IMG/VR virus record: IMGVR_UViG_3300044998_000715
Coordinates: 1-39,885 of that record
Origin: a virus
Length of the DNA: 39,885 bases
Reading direction: 5' to 3' (one strand)
Of this stretch, positions 28,471 through 37,240 are shown in pieces. Below the pieces are notes generated by a model that was given only the letters and a program-made list of their open reading frames with translations, was not told where the DNA came from and made no database searches. Position 1 is the first letter of the stretch; every line of letters begins with the position of its first letter. The position numbers and the translations under genes were made by a program.

Positions 28471-31410
28471 TCACACGACGGCAGCAGTCGCCGTGGCGGC
28501 GAGCACGTAGCCGCGACCGACATCGGCGGACACTTGGTAGACCCGAACGGCCACGGACTCCTGCACAGAGCCGAAGTCAGCTTGCTGCTGCGCAGCAGTG
28601 TACGTGACTGTCGGTGTGGCGCTCATGAGTGTGCGCTTCACTGTGTTGCCGTCCATGATGTCGACCTCGTAAGATTCCGAATTCTCGCCGAGCGGCACGT
28701 TGATGCCTGCCGCGCCGGTGAATCGGGTCGCCAGCCGCGTGCGACGCTTCCACGTCAAGACGAGCCCATTGTCGCCGGCGCGGGTGGCGCGCAGGTCCAC
28801 TGGGGCGAATGGCTTGCGCGCAACGCCAGTATTCGTGAACGCTTGCCGAGCGATAGCATCCAAGTTGGAGTCGAACGTAACTGCCTTGAAGTCAAACTCG
28901 ACACCGAGCTGCGCTTGGGAATTCACGATCCTGCGCATGCCGGGGAAGTCGAGCAGCACAACACGCTCGTCGGCCGTGTGCCCCGAGATGGCCCACTCAG
29001 TGCCCCTGCGGCCGCGCAGAAGGCCGCGCAGCGTGTACGCGCCAGGTTCGCCGCCCGGAGTCGCCTGCCTGTAGTAGATGATCTCCGCGCCGACGAGCAG
29101 CGGTCGTGCCGCGCCGGCCAACACGTCGTCTCGCGTCCAGCTTTCAAGCTCACCGACGCCGGTGACGGACAACACATTCACTTCGTCGAACACTGTGCCG
29201 CCCGCAAACGCACCAAGCGCGTTCACCGTCTGTCCGAGGTAGGTCTGATCTTCGAGCGAGGCGATGGACTCGTAGAACTGGTCATTCTGGCCACGGAACA
29301 CCTCCGCTCCGGGCCACGCTCCGGTGTTGTCGGTCTTCGCGACGGCGATGTAGTGGATCAGGCCATCGTCGACGTCGCGCAGCAGCGGGATGTCCATGAG
29401 CTCAAGTCGCGTGCCGACCTTCGCAACAATCGCGCTGCTTTCGATGTAGTTCTCGTCGGTGGCGGACACACCCGTCATCGCAGACTGGTCGTCAAGCGCC
29501 GCATCGATCTTGCGCACCAGTGCCGAATCAGAGATGCGCAAGGCCCGCAGCCTGAAGGTCGCGCCATCGTCATCGGTGACGGTGATCGCGTCGCACGGTT
29601 CAAGCCGCGCGAATGATCGATCCAGCGACAGGCCCTGCACGTTCAATGTGCTGTTTTGAATGTCGTTGGCACGAATCTCGGCAATGCGCCGTGCCTCCGT
29701 CGGCGTCAGCACAAGCGACAGCTCCGTCGTTTCAACGGTCGTGAGCTGCGTCGTCAGCCGGTCGGACGATTCTGTGCCATCTTGATAGTCATTCAGCACG
29801 TTGGAGTACTTGATGACGATCTGCGACGGCAGCTCAATCTCGTTGGGGCGCGACAACGGAAGCGGCTCGACGCGCTCGCCGTCGGTGGCGCCCAAGTCGT
29901 CGTAAGCGATCGTTGTGACAGAAGACTGCGCCCTGGGCCTGAAGTTGATCTTGCCGCCACTCTCGAAGGCGTCAAACTGGTACGCCAGCCCGAGCATCTC
30001 GATGGCCGAGCGCGGTGGTCCGATCTGCGACAAGGCGAAGCCGCGCAGCGTGCCGGTGAGCGCCGAGACGTCGTATTCGGACGCTTGCAGCGTGCCTCGC
30101 TGGCACTGCCGCGCGACAGCATCGGCCAGCGGCACAGCCGTCGGGGTCGCGCGCGCGACGTTGCCGAAACGAATGTTGGCGAACGTGGAAGCAGACGCCA
30201 CAGTGTTGCTTCCGTTCTGATCCACGTAGAACCGGATGCCGTTCACAGTGATTGGGCTCGCGGTGCGCGTGCCGGACAACACAAGGGCGCCCGAGGCCAC
30301 TTTCCTGATCTCCCAGGTCGTGGCATTCGCTCCAGACGCGAAGCGAATCTTCATGTGATACCACACGCCGATCGGCAGCGCAGATGTGCCCAGCGCGGCC
30401 GTGCTGCCAAGGGTCATGACAGGTCTTTGCTGCGAGTCGAAATTGACCTCGCGCCTCGGGTTGAACGAGAACTGCACGACAGGCGAAGCGAACCCGCCAG
30501 AGATCAAGCTGAAAATGCCAGCGTCGTCGTTCTCCGCGCTGCCGATGTAAAAGTCGAAGTCAAGCTCAGTGACGAGGATCGATGCGCTGAGTTCCTTGAT
30601 GAGCGTGTCAGCAGAAGTCGTCTTCTGAATGCCGAAGCACGCGAAGCCCTTGCCCCCAATGGAAATTGACGCGATCCCGACGCGACTGTAGTCGCCAGTC
30701 TTCAAGGCATAGCCAGCGCCGGCCACTGTGGAGAACTGGTCGAAATCCTCTTCGTGAATCGTCGTGCCGCCAGACGTGCCCTCAGAGAAGACCTCGAACG
30801 TGAGCACTGGGATCTGTCCGCTGTTGCCGAGGTTCAGCCCTTCGATGAAGACGCTGCCGCGCCCACGATACGCCGGCGCGTTGCCCGAGCCGACCGCCGC
30901 CTCATATGTCGGGTCAGGCAGCTGGTCGGGCGCGCCTGAATAGAAGGTGATGCGCTTCCACGCATCCGTCTTGGTGGACGCTTCGATTGTGTTCGCAGAA
31001 GCATCGTCGGCGATCGAGTAGATCAGTTTCCCGTTGGCCCAGACCTTGCGCAGGCCAGCGAGCCGGTTTTCACTCAGAAGGATGAGGACGTCAATGTCGT
31101 ACGTGTAGGTCGTCGTCTTGACCGACGGGCCACCTTTGCCGCCTTGCCGGCGAGTGGTCTTCGTCTCATGCTTCTCGCTGTTCCACGCCCACAGGCCGGC
31201 CGTGCGCACCGTTCCCTCGATGTACGGCAAGACACTTCCATACGAGCTTTGCGGCGCCTTCAGGTCGGAGAGTCTTGGGCCTTGAACCTTCTGCGTTGTG
31301 AGCGACGCGCCCGCAGCAGACCCGAGCGCAAAGCCGATCTGCGCGCCTGTAGGTCCACCAACGAAGAACCCAACGGTGGCGCCGACCGCGCCCAAGACAA
31401 GCTGGGCCAT
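28471..31410 (-). CDS. Large tail tip/host-specificity protein (GTA megatron-like, Phage-tail_3)
   Basis: A 979-residue tip protein. It begins with a Gly/Ala-rich segment (LVLGAVGATVGFFVGGPTGA), then SDLKAPQSSYGSVLPYIEGT, TYTYDIDVLILLSENRLAGL and WANGKLIYSIAD, features of the gene-transfer-agent g15/TipJ class. Later come PRSAIEMLGLAYQFDAFESG and VVKYSN-like hub sequence (IVIKYSNVLNDYQ), and a fibronectin-like C-terminal region (ATRAGDNGLVLTWKRRTR). A middle insert (about 215-415) looks like a carbohydrate-binding-type beta sandwich. It determines host contact and may open the tail. Starts directly after the NlpC/P60 stop. Confidence 0.87.
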   Translation of the reverse strand: MAQLVLGAVGATVGFFVGGPTGAQIGFALGSAAGASLTTQKVQGPRLSDLKAPQSSYGSVLPYIEGTVRTAGLWAWNSEKHETKTTRRQGGKGGPSVKTTTYTYDIDVLILLSENRLAGLRKVWANGKLIYSIADDASANTIEASTKTDAWKRITFYSGAPDQLPDPTYEAAVGSGNAPAYRGRGSVFIEGLNLGNSGQIPVLTFEVFSEGTSGGTTIHEEDFDQFSTVAGAGYALKTGDYSRVGIASISIGGKGFACFGIQKTTSADTLIKELSASILVTELDFDFYIGSAENDDAGIFSLISGGFASPVVQFSFNPRREVNFDSQQRPVMTLGSTAALGTSALPIGVWYHMKIRFASGANATTWEIRKVASGALVLSGTRTASPITVNGIRFYVDQNGSNTVASASTFANIRFGNVARATPTAVPLADAVARQCQRGTLQASEYDVSALTGTLRGFALSQIGPPRSAIEMLGLAYQFDAFESGGKINFRPRAQSSVTTIAYDDLGATDGERVEPLPLSRPNEIELPSQIVIKYSNVLNDYQDGTESSDRLTTQLTTVETTELSLVLTPTEARRIAEIRANDIQNSTLNVQGLSLDRSFARLEPCDAITVTDDDGATFRLRALRISDSALVRKIDAALDDQSAMTGVSATDENYIESSAIVAKVGTRLELMDIPLLRDVDDGLIHYIAVAKTDNTGAWPGAEVFRGQNDQFYESIASLEDQTYLGQTVNALGAFAGGTVFDEVNVLSVTGVGELESWTRDDVLAGAARPLLVGAEIIYYRQATPGGEPGAYTLRGLLRGRRGTEWAISGHTADERVVLLDFPGMRRIVNSQAQLGVEFDFKAVTFDSNLDAIARQAFTNTGVARKPFAPVDLRATRAGDNGLVLTWKRRTRLATRFTGAAGINVPLGENSESYEVDIMDGNTVKRTLMSATPTVTYTAAQQQADFGSVQESVAVRVYQVSADVGRGYVLAATATAAVV

Positions 31411-31824
31411 TCAGGCCACCCCTCTGAATCGATACGTCTTCACGATTCGGCCGCGCCACGTGGCGTCAAGCCGATGCTCGACGACCTTGCCAGATCGCTC
31501 CAGCGCATGGAGCGCGGCCACCCCTCCATGACGATACGGCACAAGCAGCGCGACGTGTTGCGGCTCTTCAGAGAACCGCATGACAGCGATGTGCGCCTGC
31601 GAGAACGGCGCGACGTCGAGGTGCTTGTCGCACTCGGCCAGCATTGTCCCATCCGGGGCGCGCCGGTAGCCATTGACGTCAAAGTCCGGCGCAAACATCC
31701 CGAGGTCGCGGCCCAGACAGATGACGAGGCCAGCGCAGTCGACGCCATTGCGATCGCGCCCCTGGTGCCGGAAAGGCACGCCGAGCCAGGTGCGCGCGTG
31801 AGCGACGATGCTATCGTAGTTCAT
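31411..31824 (-). CDS. NlpC/P60 peptidase, tail tip assembly
   Basis: A 137-residue protein with the NlpC/P60 cysteine peptidase pattern: WLGVPFRHQGRDRNGVDCAG with catalytic Cys in DCAGLV, the His in PQHVALLVPY and a likely third residue near HALERSGKV. In siphophages and gene transfer agents this gene lies just before the tip protein and may clear peptidoglycan at entry. ATG 31824 overlaps the upstream stop; the longer frame to 31926 begins with Arg-rich shadow sequence. Confidence 0.9.
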   Translation of the reverse strand: MNYDSIVAHARTWLGVPFRHQGRDRNGVDCAGLVICLGRDLGMFAPDFDVNGYRRAPDGTMLAECDKHLDVAPFSQAHIAVMRFSEEPQHVALLVPYRHGGVAALHALERSGKVVEHRLDATWRGRIVKTYRFRGVA

Positions 31825-32660
31825 GGCGGAGCAGTGAGCGAGTCGGTGCCGACGAGATGCGGCTCGCCGCCGAAGTTGAGCACATTGTTGAACTTGTCGC
31901 GGCAGTCTTCGAGTCGCTTCTGACACCCGGCGACAGCGGTGAACTGATCGCCGACCGCGATTGTGAAAGGAAACGGGGCGACAAGCCCAAACACGCCTGC
32001 AGAGAACGTCTTCACCTTGCGCTGCAAGCCGACATTCAGGCCAGTCGTGAAGGTGACCAGCCCCTCCTTGAAGTAATCAGCCGACTCGGTGCGAGACGAT
32101 GCGGTGAACTGGCGCGAAGACGCAACAGCGGTGACAGGCACGCCAGTGAAGGTGAAGGATGTGAGCGACTTGGTGCAGTTGCTGTCGCCGAGCCGGTAGC
32201 GGCACGTCTTCTGGCTGACAGCGCCGACCGCCCGCCCGAGCTTCTGCTTCAAGGAACGCAGCTCGATCGTGAAGCCTTCGTCGCGCCCAATCTTGGCTTC
32301 GCCCGTTGTGCCGACCACCAGCACATTTGTGCCGCCATCAGGGTCGAGGTAGTTCACCTCGAACAGGCGGAACTCCGCATTGTCCCACCGGCCGGCGAGA
32401 AGGTCTGCGCGTGTGATCGCCGAGTCGGCGTACAAGATGCGCAACTCCATGTTGTCTGGCGCGAGCCCAGCGGTGTACACGACGTCACTGAGCTCCAGCC
32501 CTGGGCCAGCAAGGTACGTCTCGCCCGCCACAGTGATGTCTGCGTCGTGCGAAGTGAACCGGAACACGTTGCCGTCCTTGCGCTGAATGCGCAGGCAATG
32601 CGCCAGCGTCAGCGAGCGTGTCAGGTAGTGCGCGCCAAGATTCGCCGTGAACGTCTTCAC
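31821..32660 (-). CDS. DUF2163 / BR0599-type tail tip protein
   Basis: A 279-residue protein matching the gene-transfer-agent g14 family. The N-terminal DUF2163 part includes TLAHCLRIQRKDGNVFRFTS, HDADITVAGETYLAGPGLEL and RWDNAEFRLFEVNYLDPDGG; the C-terminal part has the cysteines of KTCRYRLGDSNCTKS and GCQKRLEDCRDKFNNVLNFG. In related lambda-type proteins such cysteines hold an iron-sulfur cluster; whether this holds here is inference. It links the DUF2460 distal-tail protein and the peptidase gene, overlapping each by a few bases. Confidence 0.9.
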   Translation of the reverse strand: MKTFTANLGAHYLTRSLTLAHCLRIQRKDGNVFRFTSHDADITVAGETYLAGPGLELSDVVYTAGLAPDNMELRILYADSAITRADLLAGRWDNAEFRLFEVNYLDPDGGTNVLVVGTTGEAKIGRDEGFTIELRSLKQKLGRAVGAVSQKTCRYRLGDSNCTKSLTSFTFTGVPVTAVASSRQFTASSRTESADYFKEGLVTFTTGLNVGLQRKVKTFSAGVFGLVAPFPFTIAVGDQFTAVAGCQKRLEDCRDKFNNVLNFGGEPHLVGTDSLTAPP

Positions 32661-33268
32661 AAGCGAATCTCCTCGACGACGATCTGTGGCCAGCGCACAA
32701 GGAACTCATCGCCGCCCTGGTCCACGATCTCGGCTTCCATCTCGTCTGTTATGAACGCAACAGGCACATCAAACTCGCCGATCCAGGCGTAGGTGTCGCC
32801 GGCGATGTGGCCGCTGATCGTGGCGATGCCGGTCGTTGTGTCCACGGTCGCGGACGCATCAGACCATGTGCCGGAACGCAGCCGGCGCACCTGCGCGCCA
32901 GGACGCGGCTTCTGAATCTTGCGCAGAAAGGTTCGGTTGCCGACGGTGTACTTGCGCTGAAGCTGATAGGTGTTGCCGGTGATCAGCGTGGCGGAAGAGT
33001 TGGCCTGCGTCGCCTCGTAATCGCTCCAGTCCTTGAACCGGAACCCGTCGTACTGACCGGACACAACATAGAAGAACGAGCGCACAAGCTCGAAGTCCTC
33101 GTTGGTCTTGACTGCGTGGCCAACGTTGTAGCGATGCAGCGGCGCGCTCCAGTTGCGATTCGCGGAGCGGCGCCCACTTTGCACCTTCGCGACAGACGTG
33201 CTCCAAACAGGACCGCCGCGTGCTCCGTATGACAGGCGAACGTCGAATTGTTCTTCGAAGAATGCCAT
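32657..33268 (-). CDS. DUF2460 distal tail protein
   Basis: A 203-residue protein with the DUF2460 landmarks: FDVRLSYGARGGPVWSTSVA, the RNWSAPLHRYNVGHA strand, FFYVVSGQYDGFRFKDWSDY and TGIATISGHIAGDTYAWIGE followed by FDVPVAFITDEMEAEI. It corresponds to the g12 distal-tail ring at the end of the tail tube in gene transfer agents and related siphophages. ATG 33268, 3 bases after the tape measure stop. Length is normal for the family. Confidence 0.92.
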   Translation of the reverse strand: MAFFEEQFDVRLSYGARGGPVWSTSVAKVQSGRRSANRNWSAPLHRYNVGHAVKTNEDFELVRSFFYVVSGQYDGFRFKDWSDYEATQANSSATLITGNTYQLQRKYTVGNRTFLRKIQKPRPGAQVRRLRSGTWSDASATVDTTTGIATISGHIAGDTYAWIGEFDVPVAFITDEMEAEIVDQGGDEFLVRWPQIVVEEIRL

Positions 33269-33271
33269 GAG

Positions 33272-35260
33272 TTACCCGTTACGAGCCATCGCCCGTTGAA
33301 TGCCTTCGCCGATCTGCTGGCCTTGCTGCAGCGCGGTTTGCCTGCTCATGCCTGACGCTGCCTGCACGTTGACTGTGAGGTTGACTGTGCGGCCCATGTT
33401 GCCGGCAGGAACGATGTTGCCGGATGTGCTCGGGATGAACACCTCGGGCTGATGCTCCCCAACAAGCACAGGACGTCCAGCAGACACCGGGCCACCATAG
33501 GCCTTGCCGCCGAAGAGTGCTCCGCCAATGGCCGAAAGGAACCCGCCGAAGCCGCCGCCACCACCACCACTGAACAAAGCTTCGGACAGCTTGGCGGCAA
33601 GCGCCTCGGCCACCATACGCTGGATGAGACGGACGAACGAGTCACCGATCTTGGTGAAGTTGCCGTTCATCATGTCGTAAAGGTTTTCGCCGAAGGCATC
33701 CTGGATGTTTTCCTTCGCACGTTTGACAAACTCTTCTGCCTTGGAGGCTGTGCCCTCGATGGACGGCTGCGCCGCGTCGAATGCGTCCTGCGCGGCGAAG
33801 ACGGCGCGCGAGTAGGTCTCCCAGTTGATCGCTCCGGCTTCAAGCAGCCTGTTCAGGCGCGAAAGCTCGTCAGCCAGCACCTCCGAAGGCGTGCGCATTT
33901 TCTCCGTGAGCGACGCGCCTTCACGAAGCACATCCATTCGTGCGCGCTCCGCTTCCGCCGTGGCCTCAACTTGGGCCTTGTACGCTTCGAGCGCGGCACT
34001 CAGGTCAAGGTACCGCTGAAGCTGTTCGCCGCTGGCGCCTTGCCGCGTCAGCTCGATGAGCCCCTTGATGCGGTCGCTGGCGCCCGCGGTGTCGACGTCA
34101 AACTGGAGCGCAGACAGACGCCGCTCGACCTGTTCATAGATCTTCTCGGCTTCGGTCTTGATCGCCTTCGCTTCCTTGCGCACCTTCTCGGCCGCGAGGA
34201 CGATCGGCGCAGCGAGCTTGCCGCCAGTCTTCGGTGCATCGCCCTCGACCTTCTTGCCTGTTTCCTCCCAGATGGCAGCGACGGTTGAGGCGGTGCCCTT
34301 GATGTTGGCGCCGATTCCAGAAACAGCATCCGCAGCGATGCTCGCCGCGCGTTTGAACTCGCCCTGGAAGAGCGCGACCGCGGCAGCAGCAATGCCGCCC
34401 AGAGCATCGCCAATCGTCTTGAACACCCCGACGAGAATTGCGCCCGAAGAGATGAGCAACTTCACGCCGGTCACTGCAACCTCGGCCGCGCGGCCGAATG
34501 CATCGCTGTTCTTGGCGGAGTCGAACAGCTGCTTGGTCAGCGACTCCAGAGTCGGCAATAGCTTTTGCGCGATCTGCAGGCCCAAGCCCTCCTTGACCTT
34601 CTGAAGTCGTTTCAGATTGTCGTTGAACTCCTCGGCCGCGCGGCCGGCAGAGTCGGTGAGCGTGATGCCGAGCGCGTCGGCTTCCTTGCCGAGTGCAGCG
34701 AGGCCGGCCGAGCCTTGATTCAGGAACGGGATCAGCTTGGCGGCGCCCTTGCCGAACAGCTCCTGGGCCAGCGCAGTCTTCTCGATCCCGTCTTCGTACG
34801 ACGCAAACCTGTCGGCGACCTCGGCCAGGATCGCGGATGAACTCTTGACCTGGCCGTTGGCGCCTCGGACGCTGATGCCCATCGAGGCGAAGACGTCCGA
34901 AGCTGACTTGCCGCCAGCAGCAGCATCCGCAACGGTGCGGGCTAGCTTGGAAACAGACGACCCAAGCTCTTCCTGCGACACGCCGGCCAGCTCGGCGGCG
35001 TAGGCATACCTGGAGACCTCCTCGGTCGTCATGCCAATCGACGACGCGAGCTTGGTCGTGGCATCCGCAGCGTCGATCGACGACTTGACGAGCGATCCAA
35101 CGACCGCGAGGCCGGCGCCGATGCTGGCGCTGATCGCCGCGCCAATCTTCCCCGCCTCAGCTGTGAGGCGAGACATCTGCTGCGCAGCCTTGCCGACGTC
35201 GCCCGAGAATCGGGCGGTGTCCATTGCGAGCGAAACAACGAGAGAGCCGAGGCTAGCCAC
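33272..35260 (-). CDS. Tail tape measure protein
   Basis: A 662-residue protein with the expected traits: an N-terminal VVSLAMDTARFSGDVGKAAQ segment, long Ala/Lys/Glu-rich helices, hydrophobic stretches in the middle (LLISSGAILVGVFKTIGDAL; GGIAAAAVALFQGEF), and a Gly-rich C-terminal part with KAYGGPVSAGRPVLVGEHQP typical of tape measures. Its length sets tail length; at about 1.5 angstrom per residue the tail would be near 100 nm. It starts at GTG 35260, preceded by AAGGAA, overlapping the end of the frameshifted chaperone. Confidence 0.95.
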   Translation of the reverse strand: MASLGSLVVSLAMDTARFSGDVGKAAQQMSRLTAEAGKIGAAISASIGAGLAVVGSLVKSSIDAADATTKLASSIGMTTEEVSRYAYAAELAGVSQEELGSSVSKLARTVADAAAGGKSASDVFASMGISVRGANGQVKSSSAILAEVADRFASYEDGIEKTALAQELFGKGAAKLIPFLNQGSAGLAALGKEADALGITLTDSAGRAAEEFNDNLKRLQKVKEGLGLQIAQKLLPTLESLTKQLFDSAKNSDAFGRAAEVAVTGVKLLISSGAILVGVFKTIGDALGGIAAAAVALFQGEFKRAASIAADAVSGIGANIKGTASTVAAIWEETGKKVEGDAPKTGGKLAAPIVLAAEKVRKEAKAIKTEAEKIYEQVERRLSALQFDVDTAGASDRIKGLIELTRQGASGEQLQRYLDLSAALEAYKAQVEATAEAERARMDVLREGASLTEKMRTPSEVLADELSRLNRLLEAGAINWETYSRAVFAAQDAFDAAQPSIEGTASKAEEFVKRAKENIQDAFGENLYDMMNGNFTKIGDSFVRLIQRMVAEALAAKLSEALFSGGGGGGFGGFLSAIGGALFGGKAYGGPVSAGRPVLVGEHQPEVFIPSTSGNIVPAGNMGRTVNLTVNVQAASGMSRQTALQQGQQIGEGIQRAMARNG

Positions 35261-35818
35261 TGCGCTTCCTTCGCTTCAGGTGCATCATCTGAGACAGTGT
35301 CGCGCGAATCTCCTCTGGCGTCTGCGCTTTCTTCGGTGGATTGGCCCTCAGATCATAGAACGCGATCCACTCCGTGATCTCTGCCGAGTCCATTCGCCGA
35401 AGCATCTCGCCGACAGGCATCCCGAGGCGCTCGGCGAGTTCAAAATAGAAGCGCCGCTCGGGGCGGCGAATCAGTTTCCCCGAGCGGCTTCGACCTCTTC
35501 CTTGCCGAGCCCATTGAGGCGCTGCGCGACCTTGGCAACACGATCGAGCGCGAGCGCGCTTTTGGCGCCGAGCGCGATCGCATCCTCATCAGTGAAGAGT
35601 CGCGCGCCAGAGTCGTCGACAACGCACGCAGCCACGAGGCGAGCGCGAATGTTGGCGATGTTGACGCCGGTCTTGCCGACGAGAGACTGCTCCCACAAGT
35701 CGCGTTGCGCTCCTGTCATCGTGGCGACCTTGACGCTACCGCCCCATTCAGGCACCTCGACTTCCTCGACCTTTCTGTCCTCGGCGCAGAGGATAGCGTC
35801 GCGCGTCAGAAGACTCAT
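35253..35818 (-). CDS. Tail assembly chaperone GT fusion made by -1 frameshift
   Basis: Frame 0 (35818-35471) gives the G protein; slipping back one base at 35480-35474 continues for 73 more codons to TAG at 35255-35253. The extension begins LIRRPERRFYFELAERLG and continues MPVGEMLRRMDSAEITEWIA, a DUF4035-like pattern, then a Lys/Arg-rich end. The fusion would be 188 residues. In lambda and most siphophages G and GT coat the tape measure before tube assembly. The extension has no start of its own at its beginning, which supports frameshifting. Confidence 0.88.
35471..35818 (-). CDS. Tail assembly chaperone G
   Basis: A 115-residue acidic protein (MSLLTRDAILCAEDRKVEEV; PEWGGSVKVATMTGAQRDLW; FTDEDAIALGAKSALALDRV) of the kind found between the tail tube and tape measure genes. 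The MTGAQRDLWEQSL and LDRVAKVAQRLNGLG pieces are typical of tail assembly chaperones. ATG 35818 lies 3 bases after the tail tube stop. It ends at TGA immediately behind the slippery site. Confidence 0.9.
   Translation of the reverse strand: MSLLTRDAILCAEDRKVEEVEVPEWGGSVKVATMTGAQRDLWEQSLVGKTGVNIANIRARLVAACVVDDSGARLFTDEDAIALGAKSALALDRVAKVAQRLNGLGKEEVEAARGN
35474..35480 (-). promoter_or_regulatory. -1 ribosomal slippery site GGGAAAC
   Basis: On the minus strand the heptamer G_GGA_AAC is in the frame of the G chaperone and ends directly before its TGA stop (35473-35471). It has the canonical X_XXY_YYZ form. The downstream region CGCCGCCCCGAGCGGCGC contains pairing that could form a stimulatory stem, shortly after the site. 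Confidence 0.85.
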
Positions 35819-35821
35819 GGC

Positions 35822-36244
35822 TTAGACCTCGGTGACTGGGCCGTCGATCTCGACCGTGACATTGGACTCGATGACGCCATCCACCGCGGCCGAGATGGGG
35901 ATAGACAAAACGTAGCCGGAGAATTCGTACTCGGTCGCCGGCGAAGCATCGGTCAACACGACGCGAAAGTTGCGCGCCTTGCGATCGGCCTTCGCCGCGA
36001 CAAGTTCAGCGTGCTGCGCCTGCTGAGGGCGGAACATCAGCGTGAACGTCAGTTGGCCTTCGTCCGGCAGGCCCATGCGCTTCGTCTTCGCGGTGGCGCT
36101 CAGGTCGGTCGTGTCGATGACAGCGGCCGAGCCAGTACGAAAGTTGATGTCGCGAACGTCGGGGATCGCTACGAATGTGGCCGGTGAGCCAAGAGTGGCG
36201 ATCTTGAGGGTGGTGCCTTGTGATTCGAGGGCATTTGAGCTCAT
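35822..36244 (-). CDS. Major tail tube protein
   Basis: A 140-residue protein with the tail-tube pattern: TLKIATLGSPATFVAIPDVR then DINFRTGSAAVIDTTDLSAT, a GLPDEGQLTFTLMFRP strand, and SPATEYEFSGYVLSIPISAA ending VTVEIDGPVTEV. It polymerises into stacked hexamers that form the tail. AAAGG precedes ATG 36244. It lies between the tail terminator and the chaperone genes, the standard order. An 83-base gap to the terminator gene (36245-36327) holds no clear promoter or terminator. Confidence 0.92.
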   Translation of the reverse strand: MSSNALESQGTTLKIATLGSPATFVAIPDVRDINFRTGSAAVIDTTDLSATAKTKRMGLPDEGQLTFTLMFRPQQAQHAELVAAKADRKARNFRVVLTDASPATEYEFSGYVLSIPISAAVDGVIESNVTVEIDGPVTEV

Positions 36245-36327
36245 GTGATGGGCCTTTCGTGAGAGAGGTCTACGGGGCTAGCCGCGGTGAATTTTCGTCG
36301 ATTTTGGGTCGCGCAGGGAACCGATCG

Positions 36328-36690
36328 TCAGAGTTTGTCGATGCAGCGATAGTCGGCCGACCAGCGATGCAGCTTGGTGTCCGCCTCGTAGCCGCTGAAG
36401 TCACTTTGCAGCAGCGCCTTGAACGGTTGTGCTTCAAGGATGGTGCGAACTTCCTCGGCGAGCGCCTTCGCCGCGACGAAGCTAGCCGCCCAGCAGTCGA
36501 CCTGAATGCGCACGAAGTCGACGCCGGCGTTTCCTCCGAGCGTCAGAGACGGCGAGTTGCCCACGCGCGCAAACGTGATGCGCGGCAGGGCGCTGGTGCC
36601 TTGCGGCGCCATTCCCGGAGTCACGTTCGATCCGGCCGCGGTGCCTGGCGACGCTGTCAAGGCATCGTAGATCGCTTGCTCAAGCTGCAC
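36328..36690 (-). CDS. Tail terminator / completion protein (DUF3168-like)
   Basis: A 120-residue protein: QLEQAIYDALTASPGTAAGS, then LPRITFARVGNSPSLTLGGN, VDFVRIQVDCWAASFVAAKA and LHRWSADYRCIDKL. The pattern matches DUF3168-type tail terminators, which cap the tube and join it to the head. GTG 36690 is preceded by GGAGG 6 bases away and overlaps the previous stop by 11 bases; the longer frame upstream is Arg-rich shadow sequence. Confidence 0.85.
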   Translation of the reverse strand: MQLEQAIYDALTASPGTAAGSNVTPGMAPQGTSALPRITFARVGNSPSLTLGGNAGVDFVRIQVDCWAASFVAAKALAEEVRTILEAQPFKALLQSDFSGYEADTKLHRWSADYRCIDKL

Positions 36691-37237
36691 GGCGCACCTC
36701 CTGCTCGATCTTCTTGGCCGCGCGCTCGATGCCGGCGCGCATGCGCTTGCGCATGATCTCCAGCTGCGTGGCCTTGGTGTCGTTGAACGCGGGCCGCATG
36801 AAAGGGCGAGCCGCCATCTTCGACGTTCCAAACTCCACCCACCACCAGTAGTAGGGGTCGTTGGGATTCTTCGCGCCTCGCCGGCCCAGCTTGCGCTCCT
36901 GCGACTTCTTCAGCGGCTTGACGCGAACGATGACTTCCCACAATCCGGCCTGCCCCTTGTTGATCTTCGAGCGCGAGGCGCGTATTGCGCGCTTCATGGT
37001 GCCGACGCCGCGGTAGCCGGCCTGCACCATCGGCGCGTTGCCGTCGATGACCGGCGCGCGAGCGACCGCGGCGTCGCGCACGACGCGCGCGGCTCCGCCC
37101 AGCGCAGAGTAGATGGCGCCCTTGCCAAGCTCGAATGGCAGCTCAGAAAGACCAGCCAGGAGCTCACGCAAACCAGCGACGTGTGTCTCTGCCCCAGCCC
37201 TCGAAGAACGGCCCAATACGCGCCCAGCTATGGCCAC
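36680..37237 (-). CDS. HK97 gp10-like neck/tail protein
   Basis: A 185-residue protein. Its ALGGAARVVRDAAVARAPVI and the end motif DPYYWWWVEFGTSKMAARPF followed by MRPAFNDTKATQLEIM are the hallmarks of the HK97-gp10 family, found between the head-tail joining protein and the tail terminator. It starts at GTG 37237 with GAGG upstream, 3 bases after the adaptor stop. Function in neck or tail completion is by family and position. Confidence 0.9.
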   Translation of the reverse strand: MAIAGRVLGRSSRAGAETHVAGLRELLAGLSELPFELGKGAIYSALGGAARVVRDAAVARAPVIDGNAPMVQAGYRGVGTMKRAIRASRSKINKGQAGLWEVIVRVKPLKKSQERKLGRRGAKNPNDPYYWWWVEFGTSKMAARPFMRPAFNDTKATQLEIMRKRMRAGIERAAKKIEQEVRRAA

Positions 37238-37240
37238 GGA

